Source: an uncultured Christensenellaceae bacterium (lineage in GTDB: Bacteria > Bacillota > Clostridia > Christensenellales > Pumilibacteraceae). Taken from it: a stretch of 31,629 nucleotides of DNA. The translations under genes were made by a program, and so were the position numbers. Shown one piece after another: positions 23,704-31,303 of the stretch. The notes below the pieces were generated by a model. That model saw only the letters and a list, made by a program, of their open reading frames with translations. It ran no database searches and had not been told where the DNA came from. Location of the stretch: assembly GCA_910587025.1 (NCBI GenBank), contig CAJUKR010000015.1:1-31629 (forward strand), in the 5' to 3' direction. The number at the start of each line of letters is the position of its first letter. Position 1 is the stretch's first letter.

Positions 23704-24929
23704 GAAATTTCGACCGCGACATGCAGACCGCGGCGGACAAAAGCATTACGCACCGCGCGGTTATGTTCAATGCGTTTGCGCGCGGGGAAGCCGTCGTTCG
23801 GAACGCTCTTCTCGGCGGCGACTGTAAGTCGACCATTGCGTGTATGCGCGCGCTCGGCGCGGAAATTACCGTGGACGGCTCGACCGTGCGCGTGAAAGGA
23901 ACTCGGCGTTTCCGCGATGCGGTTCTCGACGCGGGCAATTCGGGTACTACCGCCAGACTGCTCACGGGACTGCTTGCGGGCATGAACGTGACGGCTTCGA
24001 TCGACGGCGACGATTCGCTTCGCACCCGTCCGATGAAACGGGTCACCGAGCCTCTTTCGCTGATGGGCGCGGATATTTCGACAGCGGACGGAAAAGCTCC
24101 GATCTCGATCCGTCCCGCGAAACTGAAAGGCATAGATTACGCTTTGCCCGTCGCGAGCGCGCAGGTCAAAAGCGCGCTCATACTGGCGGGGCTTCACGCC
24201 GACGGCGTTACACGGATCAACGAACCGATAAAGTCACGCGACCATACCGAGCTTATGCTGAAAGCCATGGGCGCGGACATAGAGTGCGACGCGGGGACGG
24301 TTAGCGTCGGGCGCAGCGAACTCGAAAGCGTAGACGTCTGCGTTCCCGGCGACATATCTTCCGCGGCGTTCCTGCTCGGAGCGGCGGCGGTTGTTAAGGG
24401 CGGCAGAGTGACTGTCGGACGCGTGGGATTGAACGAAACGCGCACGGGTGTAATAAAAGTGCTCGAAAGTATGGGCGCAAAGATCGTGATCGATAATATC
24501 GGCTATGATGTCGAGCCTTACGGCGATATAACATTGACTCATTCCGCTCTGAAGCCGTTTACCGTGACTTCCGAGATCGTTCCGTCGCTTATAGACGAAC
24601 TTCCGCTTCTCGCGGCGATAGCATGCTATGCGGAAGGTACGAGCGTGATAAGCGGCGCGGAAGAACTCAAGGTTAAGGAATCGAACAGGATAGCCACGAC
24701 CGTCGAAGCGCTTACCGCGCTCGGCGGCGACGTAGAGCCGACCGACGACGGCATGATAATTCACGGCAAAGGCGGACTTGCGGGCGGCGGAAAAGTGCGC
24801 GCTCACGGCGATCATCGCATAGCCATGACGGCGGCGGTGGCGGCGCTCGGAAGCGAGAAGGGCTGCGAGATCGAAGGCGCCGAAAGCGCGGCGGTCAGTT
24901 ATCCAGGGTTTTGGGAGATAATATGTTGA
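23685..24929 (+). CDS. aroA: 3-phosphoshikimate 1-carboxyvinyltransferase (EPSP synthase)
   Basis: Transfers enolpyruvate from PEP to shikimate 3-phosphate. The 414-residue protein starts with GTG, preceded by AAGGAG (23669-23674) inside aroB. Signatures are DKSITHRA near the N-terminus, LDAGNSGTTARLLTGLLAG, RTRPM, the SAQVKSALILAGL segment, and RDHTELML with KVKESNRIATT later. The usual PGDKS opening reads AADKS here. The 19-base overlap with aroB and the seven-base overlap with aroE indicate coupled translation. Confidence 0.96.
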   Translation: MFIRPLRNFDRDMQTAADKSITHRAVMFNAFARGEAVVRNALLGGDCKSTIACMRALGAEITVDGSTVRVKGTRRFRDAVLDAGNSGTTARLLTGLLAGMNVTASIDGDDSLRTRPMKRVTEPLSLMGADISTADGKAPISIRPAKLKGIDYALPVASAQVKSALILAGLHADGVTRINEPIKSRDHTELMLKAMGADIECDAGTVSVGRSELESVDVCVPGDISSAAFLLGAAAVVKGGRVTVGRVGLNETRTGVIKVLESMGAKIVIDNIGYDVEPYGDITLTHSALKPFTVTSEIVPSLIDELPLLAAIACYAEGTSVISGAEELKVKESNRIATTVEALTALGGDVEPTDDGMIIHGKGGLAGGGKVRAHGDHRIAMTAAVAALGSEKGCEIEGAESAAVSYPGFWEIIC

Positions 24930-25717
24930 AATTCTGCGTACTCGGAAGCGGGATAGGCTATACGCTTTCGCCGATCATTCACGCTACGGTTTTCGGAGAA
25001 CTCGGCGTTTCGGCAATTTACGGCGTTACGGATATTCCCGTTGCCGCACTCCGCGGACATGTCGATGCTCTGAAAAACGAATACGACGGTTTCAATGTGA
25101 CCAAACCATTCAAAAAAGAGATCATGCTTTATCTCGACGAAGTCGACGGGAAAACGAACGCGGTCAATACGGTAAAGCGAGAGGGCGGAAAGCATACGGG
25201 ATACAACACGGACGTGTTCGGTTTTGCCGAGTCGCTTAAGTCGCTCGTTCCCGATCTGCACGGAATAAACGCTCTCGTGCTCGGCGCGGGCGGAGCGTGC
25301 GAGTCCGTCGTTTCCGCGCTGAAAGACGGCGGCGCGGACGTGACCGTGATAAACCGTACTTACGGGCGCGCCGAACTCGTTTCGGAATTGTACGGCGTAA
25401 AAGCCGCGCGTTCGGTAAGCGGTCTGAGACCCGAATTGCTTGTGAACTGTACGAGCGTCGGTAACGACGGCGTGACCAGTCCGATACCGTACTGTACGGA
25501 TATGTCCGCGCTCCGTTACGGTTACGATCTCGTTTATTCGCCCGCGCATACCGCATTCATGAAAGATTGCGAAAGCGTCGGCGCGAAAACGTCCAACGGA
25601 CTGGGGATGCTCGTTTGCCAGGCTATCAAAGCGGATGAAATTTTCCTCGGGCGCAAACTCGACGTCCTCGGACTTTACAAAAAAGCGCTTAAGGCGGCGG
25701 AGGATAAACTCAAATGA
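24923..25717 (+). CDS. aroE: Shikimate dehydrogenase
   Basis: A NADPH-dependent enzyme that reduces 3-dehydroshikimate to shikimate. It has 264 residues from ATG 24923, which follows GGGAGA (24913-24918); the in-frame TTG at 24911 would add four residues and destroy this spacing. The substrate site YTLSPIIH, the NVTKPFKK segment with the catalytic Lys, and GYNTDVFGF with the catalytic Asp are visible. The cofactor domain reads VLGAGGACESVVSAL and VINRTYGRA. The family end (SNGLGMLVCQAIKADEIFLG) is present. It overlaps aroA by seven bases and aroQ by four. Confidence 0.94.
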   Translation: MLKFCVLGSGIGYTLSPIIHATVFGELGVSAIYGVTDIPVAALRGHVDALKNEYDGFNVTKPFKKEIMLYLDEVDGKTNAVNTVKREGGKHTGYNTDVFGFAESLKSLVPDLHGINALVLGAGGACESVVSALKDGGADVTVINRTYGRAELVSELYGVKAARSVSGLRPELLVNCTSVGNDGVTSPIPYCTDMSALRYGYDLVYSPAHTAFMKDCESVGAKTSNGLGMLVCQAIKADEIFLGRKLDVLGLYKKALKAAEDKLK

Positions 25718-26163
25718 AAATCCTTATAATCAACGGACCGAATCTGAATATGCTCGGCGCGCGTGAAAAAGAAATTTACGGCGAGCAGACTCTTGCGGAC
25801 ATGAATGCCGAAATAGCGGCGTTCGCGAAGGAAAACGGTATGGATACCGTATTCTTTCAGTCGAATATAGAGGGCGAGATATGCGGCGCGGTGCACGGCG
25901 TGAAGTCCGTGTACGGCGCGGACGGGATAGTCATAAACGCGGGCGCGTACACGCATTACTCGCACGCCATAGGCGACGCGCTCGGTTGCGTAAAAGTCCC
26001 GAAAGCGGAAGTGCATATTTCCAACGTGCATGCGCGCGAAGACTTCCGCCACGTTTCGGTGCTTGCGGACAACTGCAACGGCGTTATATGCGGGTTCGGC
26101 GCGGACAGTTACAAACTTGCCTGCCTTGCCGTCAAGAGCGTTATGGAACGCGCCGCGAAATGA
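25714..26163 (+). CDS. aroQ: Type II 3-dehydroquinate dehydratase
   Basis: A small dodecamer-type dehydratase that makes 3-dehydroshikimate from 3-dehydroquinate. The 149-residue protein has the full set of type II motifs: NGPNLNMLGAREKEIYG with the catalytic Tyr and the lid Arg, FQSNIEGEI, INAGAYTHYSHAIGDAL, and VHISNVHAREDFRHVSVLA with the catalytic His. It starts inside the aroE stop (ATGA) with a GGAGG-like site about 13 bases upstream. aroK begins two bases after its stop triplet. Confidence 0.97.
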   Translation: MKILIINGPNLNMLGAREKEIYGEQTLADMNAEIAAFAKENGMDTVFFQSNIEGEICGAVHGVKSVYGADGIVINAGAYTHYSHAIGDALGCVKVPKAEVHISNVHAREDFRHVSVLADNCNGVICGFGADSYKLACLAVKSVMERAAK

Positions 26164-26164
26164 T

Positions 26165-26683
26165 ATGAACATCGCTCTTATAGGTATGCCCGGGACGATG
26201 AAAACGTCGGTAGGTAAAGCGCTGTCCGAGATGACGGGTATGCGGTTTATAGATACCGACGAGGAATTCGAGCGGGAAGAGGGAAGAAAAATATCCGAGG
26301 TGTTCGCGACCGACGGCGAGGAATATTTCCGCGCCCGCGAAACGGAAACGGTAAAGCGCGTTGCGGCGGAAAACGGTTGCGTGATTTCGTGCGGCGGCGG
26401 TGTGGTTCTCAGAGAAGAAAACGTCGACGCTTTGCGTTCGGGGTGCGCAATAGTGCTCCTGACGGCGACCGCCGAATGTATATTCGAGCGCACTTCGCAC
26501 TCTCTTGCGCGTCCGCTTCTTGCGGGCGGCGGATTCGATCGCATAAAGCGCATGACGGCTGAGCGCGCGGGCGCGTACGAAGCGGCGGCGCAGTACGTCT
26601 TCGATACTACGGACAGAGTTCCGCGCGACATAGCCGAAGAAATAACCGAAAAACTCGGACTCAGACTCAAACTTAAACAGTGA
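26165..26683 (+). CDS. aroK: Shikimate kinase with altered P-loop
   Basis: Phosphorylates shikimate with ATP. The 172-residue protein has the family layout: a P-loop at residues 7-14, DTDEEFE for shikimate and magnesium binding, FRARETETVKR, SCGGGVV, and a lid with ARPLL. The P-loop reads GMPGTMKT, so Met12 replaces the glycine that normally precedes the Walker A lysine. The start at ATG 26165 is chosen because the family begins there; the open frame to 26030 lies wholly inside aroQ. No strong ribosome site is seen, so translation may depend on re-initiation after aroQ. The product could be slow, or compensated by another kinase. Confidence 0.9.
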   Translation: MNIALIGMPGTMKTSVGKALSEMTGMRFIDTDEEFEREEGRKISEVFATDGEEYFRARETETVKRVAAENGCVISCGGGVVLREENVDALRSGCAIVLLTATAECIFERTSHSLARPLLAGGGFDRIKRMTAERAGAYEAAAQYVFDTTDRVPRDIAEEITEKLGLRLKLKQ

Positions 26684-26691
26684 GGAATAAT

Positions 26692-28692
26692 ATGGACAAA
26701 AAATTGTTGCAAGCCGCAATCGATTCGATCAGAGTGCTTTCCGCCGAAGCTGTGGAAAAAGCGAAGAGCGGTCATCCGGGAACGCCTCTCGGAGCCGCGC
26801 CGATAGCCGCGACGTTGTTCGGGGAGTGCATGAAGCACAATCCCGCCGATCCGTCGTTCTTCGACCGCGACCGATTTATCCTTAGCGCGGGACACGCGTC
26901 CACGATGCTTTACACTTCGCTTCACGTCAGCGGATACGATATCACGAAAGGCGATCTTTTGTCTTTCCGTCAGCTTCGCAGCAAGCTTCCCGGTCATCCC
27001 GAGTACGGCGTGACTCCGGGGGTGGAAACGTCCACGGGACCGCTCGGACAGGGGATCGCCAACGCCGTCGGTTTCGCGCTTGCCGAAAAGATCCTTGCGT
27101 CCAGGTTCAATAAGCCGGGTTTGCCGCTTGTCGATCATTACACTTACGCTTTCTGCGGCGACGGGTGCATGATGGAGGGGCTGGAATACGAGGCCGCCGC
27201 GCTTGCGGGCGTATGGAAGCTCGGCAAGCTCATCGTTATATACGATAAAAACGATATTACTATCGAGGGCAGGATAAGCGACACGACCGCGGAGAACATC
27301 GCCGAACGCCATAAGGCGCAGGGCTGGCAGGTGCTCGAGGTCGCGGACGGCAACGATACCGACGCAGTGAAAGCGGCGCTCGAGTTTGCCAAAACGGACG
27401 CCGACCGCCCCACGCTCATCGTTGTGCGCACGATCATAGGCTACGGCTCGAGCAAAGCCGACAGCGCGTCGTGTCACGGAGCTCCGCTCGGCGAAGAAGC
27501 GCTTGCTTCGCTCAAAACGTCGCTCGGTTGGAAAGAACAGCCTTTTACCGCAAAGAAAGAAGTCGCGGCATTCAAAGCGGACGTGTGCGCGAAAGGAGCG
27601 GCGGCGCAGGCGGACTGGAACAAAATCGTACGCGCTTATAAAAACGCGTATCCAGAAGAGTATAAAGAGTTCTCGGCATGGACGAAAGGCAAGTTGCCCG
27701 ATTTTGCGACCGACGAGGATTTCGTAAATAATATTCCGACGGGCGACGACGCGACTCGCAATCATTCGGGCAAACTGCTAAATTATCTTGCGGGCAGACT
27801 GCACAATCTCGTCGGAGGTTCTGCCGATCTCGGTCCGTCGAATATGACTGTCATGAAAGATCGCGGATATTTTTCCGCCGACAATACCGACGGCACGAAT
27901 ATTCATTTCGGCGTGCGCGAACAGGCTATGGCTTCGGTGTGCAACGGACTTTATCTGCACGGCGGATTTTTGCCTTATTGCTCGACTTTCTTCGTATTCG
28001 CCGATTATCTGAAAGGCTCGGTAAGAATGTCCGCGCTCATGGATATTCCCGTTCTGTACGTGCTTTCGCACGACTCCATAGGCGTGGGCGAGGACGGACC
28101 GACGCATCAGCCCGTCGAACAGCTCGTTATGCTTCGTTCTGTGCCGAATTTACGCGTATGGCGTCCGTGCGACGGAACGGAAACCGCGGCCGCGTACGCG
28201 TCGCATTTCAAACTCCGTCATCCGTCTGCGATCGTTACGAGCAGACAGAAACTCCGCGCCGCAAGCGGCACGTCGGTAGCGGGCTCGCTTAAGGGCGCGT
28301 ACATCCTCGTCGACAGCGAAAAAACCGTCCCCGACGTTATTCTCATGGGATCGGGCAGCGAAGTTAATCTTCTTGTCGATGCGCGCGCGCTGCTTAAGGA
28401 AAAGGGCGTGGATGCGCGCGTCGTGTCCGTGCCGTGCATGGAAGAGTTCGACGCTCAGTCTTCCGCTTACCGCGAATCCGTCATGCCGAACGCCGTACGT
28501 GCGCGTGTCGCCGTCGAAGCGGGATCGTCGTACTGCTGGGGCAAATACGTGGGACTGGACGGCGCGACGGTATGCAAGGACGATTTCGGAGAGTCTGCTC
28601 CCGCGAATATATTGTTCGAGATTAACCGCTTTACCGCAAACGACGTTGCGGCGGCGGCGCTGAAGTCGATAAAAAAGGCGGCTAAGTCATGA
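26692..28692 (+). CDS. tkt: Transketolase
   Basis: A thiamine-diphosphate enzyme of the pentose phosphate pathway that also produces erythrose 4-phosphate, a precursor for DAHP synthase. The 666-residue full-length protein shows AKSGHPGTPLGAAPIAATLF at the start, STGPLGQGIANAVG, the cofactor motif GDGCMMEG with IVIYDKND, and the central FGVREQAMASVCNGL with SHDSIGVGEDGPTHQPVEQL. The chosen ATG 26692 follows TGAGGA at 26681-26686; a GTG twelve bases earlier is less likely. Its place behind aroK suggests that supply of the aromatic precursor is tied to the pathway. It overlaps yfbR by four bases. Confidence 0.96.
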   Translation: MDKKLLQAAIDSIRVLSAEAVEKAKSGHPGTPLGAAPIAATLFGECMKHNPADPSFFDRDRFILSAGHASTMLYTSLHVSGYDITKGDLLSFRQLRSKLPGHPEYGVTPGVETSTGPLGQGIANAVGFALAEKILASRFNKPGLPLVDHYTYAFCGDGCMMEGLEYEAAALAGVWKLGKLIVIYDKNDITIEGRISDTTAENIAERHKAQGWQVLEVADGNDTDAVKAALEFAKTDADRPTLIVVRTIIGYGSSKADSASCHGAPLGEEALASLKTSLGWKEQPFTAKKEVAAFKADVCAKGAAAQADWNKIVRAYKNAYPEEYKEFSAWTKGKLPDFATDEDFVNNIPTGDDATRNHSGKLLNYLAGRLHNLVGGSADLGPSNMTVMKDRGYFSADNTDGTNIHFGVREQAMASVCNGLYLHGGFLPYCSTFFVFADYLKGSVRMSALMDIPVLYVLSHDSIGVGEDGPTHQPVEQLVMLRSVPNLRVWRPCDGTETAAAYASHFKLRHPSAIVTSRQKLRAASGTSVAGSLKGAYILVDSEKTVPDVILMGSGSEVNLLVDARALLKEKGVDARVVSVPCMEEFDAQSSAYRESVMPNAVRARVAVEAGSSYCWGKYVGLDGATVCKDDFGESAPANILFEINRFTANDVAAAALKSIKKAAKS

Positions 28693-29273
28693 GCGTGTTT
28701 TATGCCTTTTTGTCGCGTATGCGGTATATCGCGCGCTGGGGGCTTATGCGCAACACGCGGGAAGAAAACGTAATGGAACATTCGGCGATAGTCGCAATGT
28801 TCGCCCATGCGCTTGCCGTTATCCATAACAAGCAGGGAGGAAACGTCGACGCGAATCGCGTGGGAATGATCGCGCTGTTTCACGAAACGGGCGAAGTTAT
28901 AACCGGCGATATGCCGACGCCGATAAAATATTTCAATCCCGAAATAACGGCGGCGTATAAAGCGATCGAAAAGGACAGCGAACGTAAACTGCTCGGCACG
29001 TTGCCCGACGAACTTTCTTCGGAAGTGGGCGATTTGGTCGGTGGCGGAAACGAAACCGAGCGCAGGCTGGTCAAGTACGCAGACACGCTCGCCGCGTACG
29101 TCAAGTGCCTGGAAGAAACCGCGCACGGCAACAAAGAATTTGCCGAGGCGGAAAAATCGACCCGGTCGAAGCTCAGGGCATACAAAAGCCCCGAAGTGGA
29201 TTATTTCACGGACAAATTCGTCACGCCGTTCGGACTTTCGCTCGACAATCTTTCTGCGGAAATAGACGGATAA
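28689..29273 (+). CDS. YfbR-like HD-family 5'-nucleotidase
   Basis: A 194-residue relative of YfbR, the metal-dependent phosphohydrolase that removes phosphate from deoxynucleoside 5'-monophosphates. Similarity is strong throughout: FLSRMRYIARWGLMRNTREENVMEHS, TGDMPTPIKYFNPEI, and VKYADTLAAYVKCLEE. Expected metal ligands are His31, His65 and Asp132, but the HD pair reads His65-Glu66 (FHETGEV) instead of His-Asp. Glu might still bind metal. It starts in the tkt stop (ATGA), with AAGGCGG upstream, and is the last gene of the aromatic operon; no metabolic link to that pathway is apparent. A terminator follows. Confidence 0.92.
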   Translation: MSVFYAFLSRMRYIARWGLMRNTREENVMEHSAIVAMFAHALAVIHNKQGGNVDANRVGMIALFHETGEVITGDMPTPIKYFNPEITAAYKAIEKDSERKLLGTLPDELSSEVGDLVGGGNETERRLVKYADTLAAYVKCLEETAHGNKEFAEAEKSTRSKLRAYKSPEVDYFTDKFVTPFGLSLDNLSAEIDG

Positions 29274-29316
29274 CGTCCGCGCCGTAAATGCGCGCGGGCA
29301 AAACAACAGAGTACGA

Positions 29317-29348
29317 ACAGACGGAAATAATAATTTCCGTCTGTTTTT
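29317..29348 (+). terminator. Terminator of the aromatic operon
   Basis: ACAGACGGAAAT (29317-29328) pairs perfectly with ATTTCCGTCTGT (29333-29344) around a four-base loop, and TTTTT follows. The T-run touches the stop codon of the converging minus-strand gene. Confidence 0.88.
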
Positions 29349-29691
29349 ATGCCACGAGTTCTATACCGAAATCCTCTCCGTCACGTGCGAGTATATCGAG
29401 AAGTTCCGCGACTTCGCCGCCCGGACTGCGCAGAATAAGCGCGTCGGGGTTGCTTACCGATACAATCACGCGGGGAAGAACTATACCGCTTCTGCGTCGG
29501 CGCGAGATCTCGTCGCACATGTCGCGGAGCGCGGCTACGGCGTGCGAGAATCTGTCTATGGGTCTGCCGTAAAGCATGTATTCGTCGGGAACGTCGCATT
29601 CTTCCGCGCGCGTGACGATGGGAACTACGCGCAGTTCCGTCGAACGGAACATTCTTACGATGAGGTCGAGACCGAATTGCTGTGCTATCAT
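29347..29691 (-). CDS. Small protein of unknown function
   Basis: I do not recognise this 114-residue protein. From the ATG at 29691 it reads MIAQQFGLDLIVRMFRSTELRVVPIVTR. It has a basic middle (ISRRRRSG), a strand-like IVLPRVIVSVSNPDALILRSPGG, and an acidic leucine-rich end. It seems cytosolic and soluble. The frame is open upstream to 29781, but GGAGAT about eight bases before ATG 29691 decides the start. A -10-like TATAAT reads on the minus strand at 29722-29717. It is convergent with the aromatic operon and divergent from the ferritin-like gene. Confidence 0.7.
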   Translation of the reverse strand: MIAQQFGLDLIVRMFRSTELRVVPIVTRAEECDVPDEYMLYGRPIDRFSHAVAALRDMCDEISRRRRSGIVLPRVIVSVSNPDALILRSPGGEVAELLDILARDGEDFGIELVA

Positions 29692-29865
29692 GGTTTTATC
29701 TCCGAGTTTTTTCTTTATTATAACATAGTAATGTGGACACACGCCTGACCACTTATAAAAATTTGTATATATTATTTTCAAAAAATTTCGGAAATTTTCT
29801 CAAAACATACTCCGAAGCGCGAGCCGTTGCATATATATTGCATACGATCTGACGGAGGTGACGAG

Positions 29866-30381
29866 ATGTCTATTGAAAAATTGGCGGTGGATCTGCCGTA
29901 TCCGCCGCTTGCCGAGCTTGAACCCGATACGGAGTCGCTCGGTATTGTGTATGACGCGTATTCGTCCGAAAAAAGCGAGTTGAATACGACGCTCCAGTAC
30001 GTTTATCACAGACTGATATTTTCCGAGCTCGGTATGGAGGAGATCTCCCGCGTTTACGCGCGGATATTCGTGTGCGAAATGGAGCACCTCGATCTGCTCG
30101 GTACCGCGATATGCAAGCTCGGCGGCGATCCGAGATACATTCTTCCGCCGCCGCGTCGCAGAATGTATTATTCGGCGTCCGCGGTCAATTATTCGACGGA
30201 ACCGCGTACCATGCTTCTCGACGACATAGCGGGCGAAAACGAAGCGATAGCGGGCTATAACGCCATGCTTGTCAAGCTCGGCGGCAAACCCGTGGCTTCG
30301 CTTATAAGGCGCATAATAATGGACGAGGAACTTCACCGCGATACGCTCAAAGAGTTTTATGCCGGACTGTGCGCAAAATAA
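29866..30381 (+). CDS. Ferritin-like (manganese-catalase/rubrerythrin-type) protein
   Basis: A 171-residue four-helix protein with a probable two-metal site. Candidate ligands are Glu38 in EKSELNTTLQYVYH, Glu71 and His74 in CEMEHLDLLG, Glu124 in GENEAIAGY, and Glu154 with His157 in DEELHRDT. The two ExxH motifs in paired helices are typical of the ferritin-like superfamily, and the sequence style is close to short manganese-catalase or bacterioferritin-like proteins of Clostridia. It could detoxify peroxide or handle iron. A GGAGGTGA ribosome site fixes the start at 29866; an open frame from 29827 lacks support. A long hairpin lies 72 bases after the stop. Confidence 0.87.
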   Translation: MSIEKLAVDLPYPPLAELEPDTESLGIVYDAYSSEKSELNTTLQYVYHRLIFSELGMEEISRVYARIFVCEMEHLDLLGTAICKLGGDPRYILPPPRRRMYYSASAVNYSTEPRTMLLDDIAGENEAIAGYNAMLVKLGGKPVASLIRRIIMDEELHRDTLKEFYAGLCAK

Positions 30382-30453
30382 AAAACCTAGTAAGCGTCAT
30401 AGCGCTAATGTCAAGTATTATGAGCGCAAAAGTGTTTACATTCTGAATATGGA

Positions 30454-30500
30454 CGATAGAAAAAGTGTCGGCGCTAAACGCGCCGACACTTTTTCTATCG
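30454..30500. terminator. Perfect 21-bp inverted repeat, bidirectional terminator
   Basis: Arms 30454-30474 and 30480-30500 are exact complements around a five-base loop (TAAAC). Each arm has a GC-rich inner part (GTGTCGGCGC) and an A5/T5 tract, so a terminator works in both directions. It closes the ferritin-like gene. The rest of 30382-30575 shows a weak GCGTCATA / TATGAGCGC dyad and no gene. Confidence 0.85.
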
Positions 30501-30575
30501 CTATGTAGAATGGAACGAAACGTATAACTACCACTTTTCGACTGTAAAATAATAGAAAACTTCTCAAAAACAGTA

Positions 30576-30604
30576 TTGACACAATGATATAAACGTGATA
30601 TAGT
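30576..30604 (+). promoter_or_regulatory. Sigma-A promoter before the lipoprotein gene
   Basis: TTGACA (30576-30581), a 17-bp spacer and TATAGT (30599-30604). The leader of about 150 bases contains a strong ribosome site and a possible short peptide. A second TATAAT at 30604-30609 overlaps. Confidence 0.75.
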
Positions 30605-30701
30605 ATAATTATAATTTAATTAGGGAGATGAGTTATCGGGAACAAAATTACTAGAGAAAACGGACAATACACGACGACATATTATATACAAAGGAGGGGA
30701 A

Positions 30702-30764
30702 GTGAAATGCGATATAGAAAATTTGTTAAAATATAATTCAAAAAAGCGAGGTAGAAGAAAATGA
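30702..30764 (+). CDS. Possible 20-residue leader peptide coupled to the lipoprotein
   Basis: AAGGAGGGG at 30691-30699 is the strongest ribosome site in the region. It precedes GTG 30702, whose frame encodes 20 residues (starting KCDIENLL after the initiator and ending with a basic KKRGRRK tail) and stops with TGA overlapping the lipoprotein ATG (ATGA at 30761). An alternative ATG at 30707 in another frame gives only nine residues. The overlap suggests translational coupling. No family is recognisable. Confidence 0.4.
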   Translation: MKCDIENLLKYNSKKRGRRK

Positions 30765-31303
30765 AAAAAAGAATGAAAACAATTATATGTTTGTTATGTA
30801 TAATGTGTATCGGAGTATGTGCCGTTGCAATGACCGGTTGCAACGACGATAAAGATTTCGATCATGAAATTTTGCAACCACGCGACGGACTGAGCGCGTA
30901 TGAGATATTTTGCAAGCATTATATATATATAAAGTCCGAAAAGGAATGGATAGATGAACTTGTATCCGGAACGCTCGAACGTATAGATAATTCTGTGTTA
31001 GAAGAAAAGATATACTGGCATGGAAACATAAATACTGATTTCCACGAAGACAAAGTATTTGTAATCATAGACAAATATTTCTACAACAAACAGTTTACCA
31101 TAGAAGATTTTCATATGGTAGAATTGGAAAGTGTGGAATTGCGTTATGTCTACATGAAAGCAGACGAGGAAGTTGGAAATCAATTGTATGAGCTGACATT
31201 GAAAAACAAGAGCAAGCAGTCTGTAATAGACGCTATTCGTAAATTAGAGATATTTGCGTTTGCACAAATGGTGTATCCAAATGAAATTTATGAATTAGCA
31301 TAG
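30761..31303 (+). CDS. Lipoprotein with a possible I9-like (propeptide-type) domain
   Basis: A 180-residue exported protein with a lipobox (VAMTGC, Cys27). Residues from about 95 to 178 read DKVFVIIDKYF, then FHMVELESVELRY, then LYELTLKNKSKQSVIDAIRKLEIFAFAQMVYPNEIYEL. This strand-helix-strand pattern resembles the propeptide-like module that many Clostridia surface proteins carry before other domains; the match is from memory and tentative. GAGGTAGAAG is its ribosome site. Composition is AT-rich. It ends at a TAG directly followed, in another frame, by a copy of the repeat domain seen at 3837-4733, so it may once have been the N-terminal part of a longer repeat protein. Confidence 0.8.
   Translation: MKKRMKTIICLLCIMCIGVCAVAMTGCNDDKDFDHEILQPRDGLSAYEIFCKHYIYIKSEKEWIDELVSGTLERIDNSVLEEKIYWHGNINTDFHEDKVFVIIDKYFYNKQFTIEDFHMVELESVELRYVYMKADEEVGNQLYELTLKNKSKQSVIDAIRKLEIFAFAQMVYPNEIYELA

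Noticed and set aside
26030..26164. Longer N-terminus for shikimate kinase
   Set aside because: It lies wholly within aroQ in another frame; family homology begins at 26165.
25675..27765. 696-codon minus-strand frame opposite aroE, aroQ, aroK and tkt
   Set aside because: No family features, low-complexity basic content, and it covers well-identified genes on the plus strand.
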